A DNA stretch of 64,000 nt. Origin: Hypomesus transpacificus (taxonomy: Eukaryota > Chordata > Actinopteri > Osmeriformes > Osmeridae). The DNA lies in contig NC_061074.1 in assembly GCF_021917145.1 (NCBI RefSeq), forward strand, positions 6,085,837 to 6,149,836, given 5' to 3'. Below the pieces are notes generated by a model. It was given only the letters and a program-made list of their open reading frames with translations. It was not told where the DNA came from and did no database searches. This document shows positions 34,501-49,500 of this stretch, piece by piece; the first letter of the stretch is position 1, and each line of letters opens with the position of its first letter. Position numbers and translations under genes: made by a program.

Positions 34501-37500
34501 ATCCAGATTTTTTTTTTACTGGTTTACAGGGTTTAATTAATTACTTGAAATGTCCTCTTGTTATTGTTATAGTGGTTGTCATGGACATGTTCTGGTAGGA
34601 TTTAATAAGTAATACATCACTGCAGAGTTACCAAATGTTCATTTTTGTATTGACAGATGTTTGGCACCTAAAGATATCATTGCAACACACACACACACAA
34701 ACACCATCTTCCTCACCACTACAATACACAAACACACTCACACCCCCTTCTTGCACACATTGTCATGGTAACGTGCCTCTGAAACTCTCTTTCCTGTCTT
34801 TGACTTAGGCACTATACTCAAAAAGAGTGACATTCAACTGAAAAAGAGAGTAGGTCACTACCGAGGAGGTTAATCATTCTGATTTGTCAAGAGCACATCC
34901 ATTTAGTTTTTAATCTTCCTGGAGACCATGTGGGGGAAAAACCTTTTTAATCAGACACATACTGTGATTAATGCTTGAACGGCATAAATATGCATATGCT
35001 TTTTAATTTATTTAATCATGCGCCCCAACAAAAGATGGATTAATGATGTGTAATAAATGTGTCCCTTATGGGCCCCTGCGTTTAACTACGGAAGTGATTT
35101 TAGTTAGTTATGGATTTATGCTCTTCACAAAATCCTTGTGAAGCGAGAGGAGCCTCTTATCAACTCTCTCTCTCTATCCCCCACCCCCCCACCCACAAAC
35201 ATATACTCCTCCAAAGCCCCCCTCTGTGTTTCCCCCCCTCCATCCATCCATGATGAGCTGTTCTGCCTCCTCAGACTCTGTCCACCTTTTCCCTGATCTC
35301 TCTTTTTTACCCCTCCTCCTTCATCTTTATCTCTCTCTCTCTGCAGGAAAAGTTAGTGGACTCCTGTAGTGATGAGTCAGCTGGACAGGAGAAGAGGCCA
35401 GGCTCGGTCATAGATGTGGAGGACTTAGGGGACATCATGAACAGCCTCAAGAAAGTCAAGGTCAGACAGCAACCACACGCTGGCTAATGTACAGTAGGAG
35501 AGACATAGCACCATGTGGCATTTTACATACTCTCTCTTTGCTTCAGTGCTGACGAGAGTATTCTACAATTGCTTTCTGTCATTCAAACCTCTTTCAGTCT
35601 GTTATCATGTTCAAACATAGAATATACACTTTTGCGCAATGCGGTCAAAGGTCACCTAATCCTCCGATTTGTTATCAAGTGCTTTGGAAATGTAGCAACG
35701 GGGTAAAAGGAGAGGAGTGAAAATAAGCTTAATTAACAGAGTTGCACCTTATCTGGGTACTTTACAATGTGTTAAGGCCTCGAAGGGAACACCAGCGTGG
35801 TCAGAGTCGGGAGTATAATACATGACTGTGTCAAGTAGAGGGAAAAAAGGAACGTGGTTTCATTGAAGGAAAAACAGGAGCACCAGATGGTTTGATAGAC
35901 ACCAGGACCAACGGGCGAAGCGGGAACTTGCGTAAGAGTGAGCTGTGAACGAGGACGCCCACTCTGCAGACTTGTGGGAACGAGTGACTCAAAAGAGAGC
36001 AGAGGCAACCATAATTCCCAGATTCTCATGTAGTGACTGCTGGAGAAAGAAGGGAAAAAAGAAGGTGTAAGAGATGCAAGTGTGTCTTTGCTCTTCCTGT
36101 TTATCTGATTGACTAGTTATTTTTTATTTAGAATGTTAAAGATCTAAATGTCCACAAAGGATCTCCATTCAAACACAAGTCACCCCTTGCAAATGAGTGC
36201 TTACGAGTTTCTTTATCAACAGACTCATACCACCGCTGAAAGACGGGCCTAGATGGAACAACATTTTTGGTTTTAAGATTAAGGGATGTGTTTTAATTGC
36301 ATGCTCCTTTAGGCATGTAGGTGTAGATTGACTAATAAACATGTATTTTTGGAAATTCATTGTGTGTCACACAGCATTCATCAGACAGACAGGAAAGTGT
36401 TTGGACTGTTTGCAACTGACAGTCACTTGCCTGATTTGCATGGCATGTGTACTGCTGGACTAACAGTTTAATGGCTGATTGATTTAATACATAGTACCCC
36501 TAATTGACAGAAATGCTCTATGAATACACTAAAAAGCTCCAAAACTCAATGACACCCATCACTTTGCCCTTCCGTTTATCCAAACCTACAGGGATATCTC
36601 CTGGGCACCATCCTTGCTGTTTGACACTGACAGACAGGACCGAAATGCAATTGTCAAGTCTGCAGGGACAGCCATCAGTCAAAACTAGTTTTGACCCATG
36701 TTCTTGACCATGAGGTCTCTCTCCATGTCACCTCACAACTTCAAAAATAGCTTTTGGAGCAAGAAGTTATTTTCCCTCAATTTCAGCTGTCGTGTTTTCC
36801 TGAGGCGAATTAGTGTGAGTTTGCTTGTCACAGGTGTGAAAGTTCTAGATCGTCAGGGAATGGTTTGTGTTTGTGTGTGCTCAGATCATGGTGATAGTTT
36901 ACATGTAAGTGAATATATAGTATGTACGTTTCAAAAAATTTAAAGAAAGATTTGCTAGCTACAGCCTTCAGTGCCAGTGAACATTCAGATTTCAGTTTTG
37001 TTCTATATTTAGTATCTTATCTCTGTGCTCCCTCCAAGCCATCAGTTATTCCTCTGCAACTTTTTAATTCACTCAATCATCCAAAGTTTAATGAGAAGTA
37101 GAAACTGAGAGGGGAACATGGTTTTAATGTCAGGATTGTTTAGGCATTTGCCAGTTCTACTACTTGGTGTTGTCAGAAGCAGTGTTTTTCAGCTAGCTAA
37201 ATGTGTGAAGCAGACAACTGACAAGACCGTGGGGGAGTGAAGCTAATTATGTAGAATATATATGTATTGCAAAAAAACCCCAGCTTATTCTAAAATGTTA
37301 TTGTTTGTTGGTATTGTGTGCTATAAGAAATGAATTAATCTACTGTATGGCTACAAAAAAAACTCGAGTCCAGAAGATAATGATTGGCACAATTATTATT
37401 GTGTAGCCAAACTTGAACTACTGTCAACTGGTTTGTTACTTGCTGCGTGTCTTTATTTCAAAATGTCACATTAGACTTGATACCCTCCAGAAACTGAGAT

Positions 37501-40500
37501 TGACTGAGTCTTTCACCCAAGACATAAACTCAGAGATTATTGACAATTGTAGTCCTTGGGTGTCAAGTACTGTTGATCTATTGACCCTGGCAGTTAATTC
37601 TAATGTACATTGATTCTGCTTGTTACTTGCATCATTTCCAATAGAGCTCTGCATTGATTCACATGATGAATCACTTCAGAAAATAGCCTCTCACGCATGT
37701 TCATCATTTGAAACACAAAGTCCTTTGAGGCTTTCTGCTACTGACAGATTTGCTTTAGAAGTGCTGTTGTCGGCTTTTTCTGGGACCTGTGCCAGATACT
37801 GAGCACAGAATGGATTGTCAGCCTCGACGCTCAGCTGTTTTTCTGGGTAAGGGTTGTTAGTTGACCACTGTCAGTAGGGGTAAAGGGAAGTTGATGTGGC
37901 TCAAATAAGGGTCCTTTTCAGATCTAGTTATTAAACTGCCAATGTACAGTACTTTGAGTCTAACCTCCCATCAACAACTTTGCAAAGACCCGAGATGGGC
38001 ATTAGGGGGGCAGTAGTAGTCACAGCTGGTGAGGTACAGCTTTGTTGTGTCTGCCCGTCATCATGGATGTGTGTCAGCCTTACCCAGACCTGCCAGGCCT
38101 TGGTGGAATGTCGCAGCTTGTTGGTTTCAACTGTCTTTTCTTTGTTTGCGGCTGTCTCTGTTCCTTTCCCTTTCTCTCACTCCCCCTCAACTTTTCTCTT
38201 CTCCTCTTCTTCTGCTCTGGCTTCATCATGAAACCCCTCCCTCCCTCCCTTCTGCTGACCGCCTGTGTCAGGCCTGTCTCACGCTTGGGATACAGAGCGC
38301 AGCCCTCTACTGAGAGATGACCCTGTTCTGTCACTCCTTACAGGCTTATTCATGACTTGGAATCTGCAAGCTCTTCTTGTGGGCGCTGAGTATATGCTGT
38401 ACCCTCTCTGAATACACAAATGTAATTAAAACATAAATACCTGCCATAAAGTATCTGTACAAATACTCAGATGAAGAATAGAAGAGTACCATCTTAGAGT
38501 AAAAGCCAAAAGGCTGGAGCAAAATAAGGGTTTTCAGACTTAATGTCAACCCGGAATGGTAATCCTAAATCTGCATGCAGGGGAGGCAGGAGGATTCTGT
38601 CTGAGCCTGACACAGTGTTGTGACTTACTTATTCACGCTGTCACCCATCCTACAACAAAATGCATTAGAGCGGTGGTATTTCTGGGTATTCGGTTGGACT
38701 ACTCCACCATCCAATAGAAAGCCCAGGTGTAGAAGCCAGACAGCGCTGTTCATAGTCTAAGCGCGTGCTCAGCCCTAGCCTGGTGGACGTTCAAACACTA
38801 CTGTCTGGTTGATAAGCGGCCATAGACTTGTCTACAGGTCTCAAAAGATCACCTGAGGTCACACTTAAACCACACATGTTTTTGTACAGAACCCCCCCCC
38901 CCACACACACACACACACACAGACACACAAACAACGTGGATATGTACTATTGTGTATGGGTTTGATGTCTGGTCATTGACTTTATTCAGAGGAGAAACAA
39001 GGCAGCAAATTCAGCTCCAGGTTTGTAAAGAAGTGCTGACCAGATGGAGTTTTCTCTGTCCATGTAGGTCACTAGTGTAATTGTGTGTAACATTTTTAAT
39101 TAAATTCCAAAAATCATAACCTGTAGCCTGATATCATCATGATGCTCTTACACTGCTCTACTGCAATATGCAGTAGTATAAAATAAATATATGGAAAAGC
39201 AAATTATAAATTACTGTCTCTGGTGTGACATGCCACCAGTCAGAGAACAGAATCAAATACATACCTGTGCACAAACACACGTTAATGCCGACAGGGTGTC
39301 AGCACACTCATACCAAGCACCTGAAGAGCCCTGCTCCACTGGGATGACATATCCTGTAGATCCCTGTGGAGAAGTCCAAGCTGTGTGCCTTAACACAGTC
39401 ATTGGGATGTATGATGCTATCGCTGAACAAGGCCATCACTCAAATTGCTAACACAGTACCTAATCATAAATCTGGTAAACCTTCTGGCAGGAGTTCATCA
39501 ATCTTTGGTTATGATTGTAAATAGTAGATGCCTTGGAGCTATGGATCTCCATAGTAAACACGTCTGATGTGATTAGAATGTCTGACGGATGAAGCATGAA
39601 CGAGTCCGTGAGGGTTCCAATGTGGAGGTATGGCCCCAACCTGATTCCATAAAGATATTTTCGTGTCTTACTGTGGAACAAAGGCGTAGCTCAAAATCAA
39701 ATGTCAGTTTAGACACATTATATAGCCATTTCTACCTCTTATTTTAATTGACTTAAACTACTTAAATTCCCCCCTTTTTTCCTGACAAAATAATACTTTC
39801 TGTTACATTTCCATTGCTGCAGGCTTTGGTAGAGACCTTGCTGTAGTTCTGTGTACAGTGCATGAATCAGGCCACTATCGACATTCCCAATACTTCCACT
39901 GTGTTACATGATGATTCATGACATTTTGGTCAAGCGCTGTCCCGCTGCAGGTTCCCTATTCTCAGCATTGTTCTGGAGGGAAATGTACAGCCATCCTATC
40001 CCTGCTGCTCAGTGAGTCATCGCAAACCCTCCCGGGCGTAGAGCAGTCAGCCTGGCCAGAGTCAAGGGCTCTGCCACCCGCTTGCCAAGACCAAGCTCCA
40101 GATCTCCTCAGATCGGTGTCTATTCAGAGAAGCCCATATGGTCACACTGACATTGCATCAGATGTCGCTTGCTCTATAAATATATCTAATTCAAAAGTGG
40201 GTTTGTGTAGGCTTTGTGTTTTTACAAAACAATATGCATGCTTATGATGATGGGAAGTGTTCTGTTTAATGGTCTGTGTTGAACATTTTTTTTGTGAGGA
40301 CTGCATCAAACCTTTTTCACGGGTGAGAGAACAGGATGTGAAATTGGTAGTGCTCGTCTTTTTGACTCAAAAAGATATCCCAAGGCTCACAATAACTCGA
40401 CACATTCAGTATAAATATCCCATTTAGAATGCATGGTATGGGCTTTCAACTTTCCGGCCTTATTTTTGCCAAGAACATTATGTACAATTTCTGAGCATTG

Positions 40501-43500
40501 CTGTACTTGGATGAATGGGAATTTGTGTTTTCTTTTGGCATCTGTTTCCTGTTAAAACAAGGAAACTGATCCATTGTTGTCTGCCCCAGAGCAAAGAGGA
40601 AGGTGATGGGGAACCCTGGATGGTGAAGCTGAATCAAGTGAGAAAGAGAGAGGAAGAGGAGGAGAGGAGAGAGATGATCACCCCAGCCCTGAGGGAAGCA
40701 CTGACCAAGCAAGGTAAGGCCGCGAGTCCACACCTTCATGACCCGAGAAGCGACCAAGACTGGCCTGGCAAGAACCAAGCTGACATTTTCACTTCTAAGT
40801 ATCTTCATCAAGGTGTGCAATATGATCCGCAAATACCAACATACTGTATCAATGATTATATAAATGTTGTCTCTGAAAAACCTATGCAATATATTAAAGC
40901 ATATTTTCTTTTTCTATGAAAACTACTCTTACAACATCGGCGGTTCCAAAAGCTTAAAAACACCTTCTTAAGCTTACTGTCTTATGAAGGTATCAAAATG
41001 AATCATGTCATTAAGTCATGTCACATATTTGTCATTTCAAGAGGAAAACCACCACACGCTTGTACATTTGGTGGAGAAACAGGAGGGGGAAAGCCAATTA
41101 GACTTTTTGTTTTGCTGAAATGTATAATTTTCAAAATGATTGGCAGGTCAGTTTTTTTCTACTTTCTATTGAGGGCAATTCTCGAAAGCTTTTTTTGATA
41201 AGCTGTCCAACCTTTCAGCTTGCTGGTCTTTGAAGCTATTTACTGTGCCATTCTGTACCAGTGGAACACCCCGAAAGTCTGCACCTTACATTCGATTATA
41301 TTTATTTAAGCAATCGTTCTCTGTTTCCTGCCAGCTACAGACTTGTTTACCCAGGCAGCTTTTTTAATGAAGTCGCAACCCGCACTGCAGTCTTTCTCTC
41401 TCCCTTCTGTCGGAAACATCTGAAATCACCCCATCCTCAGCATGCAGAAGAGAGTGGTGCTGGGGAGACTGTGTGTCCTAATGGCTCTTAATGATGCAAC
41501 TCCGTCCAATTACCCCCCTCTGCCTACTCCTCCTTGAGGGACCAATCCCTGGGGGTCTCCCTCCCCGCTCCTACACATCCAGGATTTCTCTAGCTTACGG
41601 ATGTAAAACTCTGGAGAAATTGGTCTGTGTATTCACTTATATGACAATATATGGCCCCACACATGCACATCTTAGTTTTTCTTGCTGATGGGGAGAAAGA
41701 AACTAGGAAATGATTAACCCTTCAGAATTATCGGCTACTGTAAAGAGTGTTACCAGGCATTTGCCTTGGTTTCATAGTGTTTAAATTGATTTCTGCTGTA
41801 CTACTCCAAAGCCACTGGGGTGTGTGACATATAATATATGTATACACATTATACTTGCTGTATATAAAATATATCACAGATTAAAATACAATACTGCAAA
41901 TTCCCCAAGGTAATGCTTTGTCAGCATAGCAAGGCCTTAGAGATTGCCCAGGCTCAAGCACAGAGTATTATAAACACATAGCCTAGATTTAGCCCTCCCG
42001 TGAGAACCATCGCTCAGCTCACTTGTGGTCGGCAACAACCCCTCCACTGTGAGATTATATCATATATAAATATGACCTGTAAGCGGGTAATAGCCCTCTC
42101 CAACGACCAACTATCGACCCTAGTCCACTGTTTAATGTCGACTGCACAAAGTCCCTGTAGGCTTGCCAAGGTTCGATTTGAGATGAATTAACTTGGTATA
42201 TGTTTGGACACACTTTCTCAAACCTGGCCCTTGTTTCCTTGTAGGAACTGTAGTGTTTTCTGCTGTATATTCAGGGAGACTAATTTGAATTCTGTATCAA
42301 CAGAGCTGAAGAGACCCTAAATGTAACTTCATACAACTCGTTTACAATGAGACATGGTTCGATGATGGTCTATCTGATTCTGCGTTATGAACTCGGAGGC
42401 TCAAGCCAGTAGTAAGACAATATTCCTACGAAGCATACACATTGTCGATGGCAGACAATGGCCGCGTTTCCCAGAGCTCGTAAGAAGCTCTTAGCGTTAA
42501 GAGCTTCTTAACGAATCTGGGAAACGCAGCCAATGTGTGCAATGTTTTTGGTGTTGCTGCTTCTATTAGCTAACAGATCATTTGACAGTGCATACGCTAA
42601 TTACAATATGACAAGTATTGAGACTGTCATTTTATAGACAGTGGCAGTAGACAGTATTGCCTTATACCCTTCAGAACACTGTTAGAGTATCAGTGTGAAC
42701 TGTAGAGCCTGTATGCCAAAAGCTTAGACATAGTCTGGAAGTTTGATAGTAGTAGTGTAGGTAGAGGGTCAAGATGAGTTTGCCCTGAGACTTGCATGGC
42801 TTGTCAAATAACCTGGAATCCCCCCCTCCACACACACACTGCCTCTCTCTGTCTCTGTCTCTCTCTGTATCTTTTGTTTGTGTCAATGCATTTTCATTGA
42901 ATAAATCTTCCTCAAACAATAGTCATCCCCCTGCGCATTGAGGTCAGCGGTAAATGCAGCTTTGATGCTTACAGATAGAATTGGTGTCCAATTGGAGTCA
43001 TTCAATATACTGGTGTCCAATTGGAGTCATTCAATATACTGACATCAGCCCCCCAGTTTCTGTTGCCGCCAACAGAAACTGACGCTCACAACGACCAACA
43101 GATGAAAGGTTCAACTTAAATGTGTCCATTCTAAACTCAACGCACCCTAAAATGTCTAACATTTTCCAATCCTCCACAAATTGCTTCTTACCTCTTCACC
43201 AGGGACCAAAATAGAAACTCAAATTAAATGTTGCACTCTTTTGAAATGCCATGGACGGCCCTCCTTGAACCTCCAGAGGGGATCTGGAGATCCCAGGCAC
43301 TGGAATGTATCTAGATTTTTTAAAGGATGCAAATAAAAGTATTCTGTTTGATGGGCTGACTTCAGAGGTAGGGAAGGGAGGAGGGAGCCATAATTCCTTC
43401 ACACACACATCATCACATCTAACACTTTTTGAAGTTGCATACCTCATTTGAATGAGTGAGATTCATTGGAATCTTAATCATAATTTTATTCATACCGCCA

Positions 43501-46500
43501 AGATATTTCAGTGACCACTCATTACAGTGGACCACTGACCGCATATTGCGGTACACTTGTAATAAGTTACATAAAAGGTAGTTGCAATGCGAAGAAAGTT
43601 AACTTGTTCTCCAATTTTTCAGCAGGTCATCTGGAATAGTTGGTATTTGGGGTTAGTGTATCACACTAATAAACTTGATTCTTCTTTTCCGTACAGGATA
43701 CAAACTGATTGGAACTCACTCAGGAGTAAAGCTGTGTCGTTGGACCAAGGTCATTCAGAATCCAGAATCTTTAATGTCAAACTTCATATCCTACACTCTC
43801 CTCATGCCACAGTACATCTTTTGTGAGGCATGTGGGTGACTACCCCCCCTTCCCCCCTCCCCATCTAGTCCATGCTGAGGGGAAGAGGAGGCTGCTACAA
43901 ACACACTTTCTATGGCATTGAGTCTCACAGGTGTATGGAGACGACCCCTAGCCTGGCCTGTGCTAACAAGTGTGTCTTCTGTTGGAGGTATGTTTATCCA
44001 TTATTTGGAGGGATTTAAATCATGTGCCTTTTGGAACCACTTCTGCCTTGTACGAATGTTTACTCTGAGTTTGTCTCCCCTTCCGCTTATCACAACGCAA
44101 AGCTATGTTGGAAGCACTGCTTATAGCCCTGTGAAGGTCAAGTGTCTGCGATCTCTCATTTACCCTTGTTTACTCAGGCGTGTTCTCCTCTCAACCGCGA
44201 CACGTTGTTAACTGCAGCCGGGAACAATCAGTGATCCCTGTCATGGACTGACGTCATCTCCGACCCGTCAGCTTAATGAGTTAGTGACTAACGAGGGCCT
44301 GAATAATGGCCGGGCTAATGGGAGATGAAAAGGTAGAAGCTGATGCATTGTGACATCGGGCGAGAGAGAGGGCGAGAACTTTTCTCCTCACGTTATGCTA
44401 CTTCAGAGAGGGTGACTTTTAAAACCTCTGGTGAAATGTCTGTGTGTGACTGCTGAATGAGGAATCTGTCAGGGACGATACGCCAGTCTCACTTGAGGTG
44501 CCCAATCTGGGGCAACAGGTATAAGGCATTCTTTAGGGCACAGATGTATTTGGTCCATGGTCAAGCACCAGGGGGCACCAAAGATGTTGGGGAGTGTGAA
44601 ACTGTATTTGAATCTGTTAGCGATGGCACATTTTCATGATAACCCTGCACTTACTGCGGGATCACCTGGTACAGCTAATCAAGAGCTTGATTTTAGGTTG
44701 TGGAGTCAGGTCTGGAATCAAGAAACACTGGATTTGAGTTCTTAAGCCTTACCTTGTGCACCGATGTATAATTTAGCTGCCCTTTCTTTATATCCGCGTG
44801 TTATCATTTTACAGAGAATTGTTGTAAATGAGAGTGTGCAAACAGCTAACCTGCTGTACTCCTTGCCCTTTTGGTGATCTGAGGTGAGCTGAAAGGTTCA
44901 GGAAAGGACATTAAAAGTGGATGCCAGTTGGATTGTTACCAAGGCACCCCACTGTGGGCATAGATATGCCAGTCTGCGCCTGCTGGCGTGAGCGGGTGTC
45001 TGGGGTAGGCTTGACCAGAGCTGTCCCCTCTCATCCTCTCTGTGTGTCCTGGCAGACACCACACTAACCCAGTGGGAATGGAGTGGCGCTGGAAATTGGA
45101 CCCTCCAGAGAAGATCTTGCTGGAAGCCATGGAAAACCATCAGAATATGATACACCAGTTCAAAGGTCAGTGCGCACACCCGTGTGTGCTAACACATGCT
45201 CATACACACACACACACACCAACATCCCAGTGTCATCAATCATCCTCACAGGTATGGCATCCACTTGCCTGAACTTCATTCCCTGCATCCTGATGTGTTT
45301 GAACTTAACAGACTTTCTACCAGTTCATTCTATCATCTTCTCCCATCTCTCATGGGTCATTTGTCTTTTGGAATTAGGACATCATTCATGAATGACATAA
45401 TCATTGAGTTAACTTTGACTGTTACCAATATGTGCTACTGTATAGTGCTGTATTACTATGTAGTTGCACTTAATTATGGTTTAGCGGTACAAGTTATTAC
45501 ACAAGTGAAACTTGGTATGGGTGAAGTTGGGTTCTCCAAGAGTAAGTGGATATTATCAAGTGTTTTGTTTTAGTAACACAACCTTCATATGCCCCTTTGT
45601 AAAATCCATGTACCCCCTTACATCCCCTCCCAATACTATGTCCTCTTATGCCCTTGTAATAAGATATTCCACGTATGTAATAGCCTATCTACAAAAACAT
45701 AATACTATTTAATTACAAAGCAATTCATATGTTTTTATTGTAGGTATTACTACAACTACTGTATGGAATTACATGACGGTTAATGTAACCTTAATGTAAA
45801 GTGTTGCCAAAGTGTATTTTCCTGTCTCGTCGTATAAAAAAAACCAGATGTAGATTTTGAGATGATGTCTTGAAGGACAGTTTGCCTCACCTCATCTTAC
45901 AGTGATATGGTTCAGCATTCCAGCTGCACTGTCTCCGGCCTCACTTAGTCATCATTACCCTGTCTGCCTGACTGACCTGCGGCTGTCACACACCTCTGTC
46001 TGGAGTGGGATGCACTTGTCACCGCAAGATGACCTCTTCCTGACTGCAGGATTTAGAGGTTCTGACAAGCACAGGCTGAATTTCCAAAGACAAATGGCGC
46101 ATGTTCTACGTCAGTCTTCATTTGCAGTTAGGCATGAAAGTTTTTGCCGTTTTTATTTTAAGGCTGGCATGGATAGCGTTCTGACAAGTTGTTTCCATAG
46201 ACGGATTATTATTTCATATTTTTGTTGCTTAAGTTGCTTAGTTTTACACGTTGCTGCTCCTGCACTTATCTTGCCAAAATAAGATTGTTCATACATCATT
46301 CTATCAAATAAATTGTGACAAGATGACAGTAGCAGTGCACGTTAATGCATCGAACGCAATGAAGGGAATCATTATTATTATTATCTCCCTATTTCAGCTG
46401 CAACAGGACTGAGTCATCTTAGTTAAGAAGGACTGATTGTCCTGAAGTGCCAATTCCTTAGTTTGAAAAGATGGTCACTCCAATTATTTTCCCATACGCA

Positions 46501-49500
46501 ACCTTTTGACAAGCATCTGTATCTGACTAGCTAACAAAATGACTGCCTTTCAAATACATTTATGCATCTTGGAGAGTACATCTGATTAAAGGCCTGCAGT
46601 GGGACCAAAAGGGAACTCAGCCAGAGAGTCAATCCAGTTGGGCACTGAAGTGACGGAATCATTAATCCTTCCTAATGATCAGGATTTGCTCATAGCCGCT
46701 GGGCTGTGTTCCACTGCAGCCAGCGACAGTGTCTGTTTCTTATTTGTAAAGCTGTTGAGTCGCCAGGGAATAAGGATGCTTTGTAGTTAAGTTTGACTTT
46801 TCTCCAATTAGATATTATGAGTTAATGCCATTAGTGAGAATCTAAACCTCATGTCGATTGAGGACTGGTGCACCTAGTGTCAAACTGGATGCAGCACAGT
46901 GAGATTATTTGGCCAGCAGTTGTTCCTTGGGTTTGATTTGGGGAGATTCTCTTTTTTTCAAAGATGATGTATTCCGTTCTTGAGAACATTAGAGGGCTTT
47001 AATCATGTCCATGTGTCCTTTAAAGCAGGACCCAGTTCCTATTCAGTCTACACCAGCACCCGCAAACTCAACTCATTGCAACGGGCCAGAGACCTTTGCG
47101 AACTTGTTGCTTAGCCCCACTTCATCAAGTGCCGCAACAAGTGACTGAAAAATCCACTCTCGCAAGAATGAGAGCTCTTAATGGGACTGTTAGCTATACG
47201 TGTGGGAGTTTAATGGGATGTCTCTCTTATCCTTAATATCAATGATATCGTAACGAGGTTTCAGGGGCCCACATTGGCACATTTGTATTGTCCGTTCTAG
47301 CTGTTGTGTTTTATGAATGCAATGAAAGTGTGATTTCTCCGAAGGCCTGATTGAGTGCCATGGGAATGCTTTGATTGCTTTTTAGTTTGGCCTCTTTTAT
47401 TATAAAGCTGTTTCATGAAATTGAGTTTTCCATAGAAATGTAGCGGAGCTCCTGCTAGCCGCCTGGCCTCGTCAATAGAAAATGTGTTATGATTTCATTG
47501 TTGAGTCTTGTTGTTTTCCTTGTCTTATGTAAGGCATAGGAAATCAATCACACCCTGGATGTTTGAAAGTTTCACCTTTTTGTGGTTTGTTTGAAGAATA
47601 GTAAGTCCCATACAAGATTCGCTCTTTTTTTATTTATAATTTTTTTTACATCCGCAGAAACTTTCATCACAAATGTATTCATTTTTCCAGATATTTAACT
47701 GTTGTTTACAAACATTATTATTATAACCTATTAACTTAAGGAAGACCTACCAAAATTATCATGTCTATTTTTGCAGATTATTTTAGGTAATTAATTCTCG
47801 TTAAGATGTACTGTATCACGAAAACAACAACCTGCCAAAAACATGCTAATAAAGATTAATGGCACTATTTGTTCTGTCAAGGAAGGCAACGTTTAAGACA
47901 AACTACAGTCACAGCTACGGTAGACATACAGAAATCAACTGGCTGTGTTCTAAAATGTTACGGTTAAATATTTAATGTCAATTTAGATTCCTGCCTCACT
48001 GAGGTAAGGTAGCAATGTCTCCTTATCTTAGAGCTGTGTGTGTGTCTAACTGCTTCAAGCGTGTGTTCTTACGCACATTGAGACGGCTGCCAACAGAAAC
48101 AGCCTCTTTGCTGGGAGATGGGTAGGGATCAGCTGGAGAGGCAGGGCTACCAGTGGAGCGAGGGAGGGGGCCCTGCTCCAGCCTCACCCGATGTACAACA
48201 CTTTAGGCTGATGGATACTAAAACTTCTGATGATAGCAGCTGTAACTTACATACAATGGAATTATTCATAATTACTTGCTTATCTAATCCTTTCATCCTT
48301 CAGATCGACACAAATACAGACCAGAGGTAATGTGTATAACGTCTAGCTTTCTCCTCCTGCTTCAGGATGACCTTTTGAACTTTTACCATCTCTCTTCTGT
48401 CCAGGTGTGCCGGGGGTGCGGCCAGACCGCTACGAAGAGGGCCTGTCTGTGAAACACTGCGCGCTCTCCCTGGTTGGCGAGCCAATTATGTACCCCGAAA
48501 TCAATGCCTTCCTTTGTCTCCTTCACACCCACCACATCTCAAGCTTTCTGGTCACCAATGCGCAGTTCCCAGAAGAAATCAGGTAAACAAAATCAGGTAA
48601 ACTAAAATAGCCTTTAGTTGGAACAACATGCTGTAGAGCTTTCTCTTGAGGAGGTTTCTCCTGTGTACATTTAAATTCAAGTGATTGAGGAGGCTTCTAC
48701 TGTCCGTCCTTATGTGAGCTGCCACTCGTGTCCGGGGGTGGGTAAAGACATCTTGTGGCAATTGACGCTGTCTCAATTCAAGTCCCGATGCCAAATGTCT
48801 TGACTCATCTCTACATAAAGGTCATCCTGGCTTTCCTTATTCTCTGCCAGCACTATTTCATTCATGCGCGAGTGACACCCTTTCTCTCCGACCCTTACCC
48901 CATGACTTTTGAAGCCTACACAGAGCCACTCCAAGGTTCCACAGGCGGGGTTGGGTCGCGCCTGGGGAAGGCCTGATAAGGGAGCAGAATTACAAATCAC
49001 AGCCTTGCTCCGCCTGTCACCTGTGTCCATCTGTCTGGTTGTCAGTCACTCTATATCGGGCATGGTGCATTAAAGCATCTTTGCCAGCTCCCATGGCCTC
49101 ATGAAAAATACATCCTCACCTCACATGCCTCTGCACACACTCATACACGTGCAAACCCTTATTCCCCTTATCAGCAGTGGCAGGAGGGCACGGTGAGGAG
49201 CACAATGAGAAAAGAGGGTTTATTGTCGGAGTCAAGGGAACACTGTTGTCACTGTTCACAGTGTGTCTTATCTGCAGTGCGGTAGCGCCTCATCCATCCG
49301 AGAACTGCATTCTTTGGCAACACAATAGAAACATTCATATGCTGTTGAATGTGTCTGTCTTGCAAGCTCATGTCTCTGCATGTGACATCCCTAGCTCCTT
49401 TCTGTAATATTTATTCAACAAAAGTTGTATTCAATTGAGCATGTTAGAAGCAAGCAGCCACAGAGAGAACATTATACGTTGCATAGTCAGCACTGTGCCC

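Larger units (their letters stand above)
40714..43696 (+). other. 3-kb tyw1 intron with small palindromes and a duplication
   Basis: No gene. Holds a 74-bp foldback at 42459-42532, a 29-bp tandem duplication at 42982-43039 and a perfect hairpin at 43054-43081. Confidence 0.55.
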
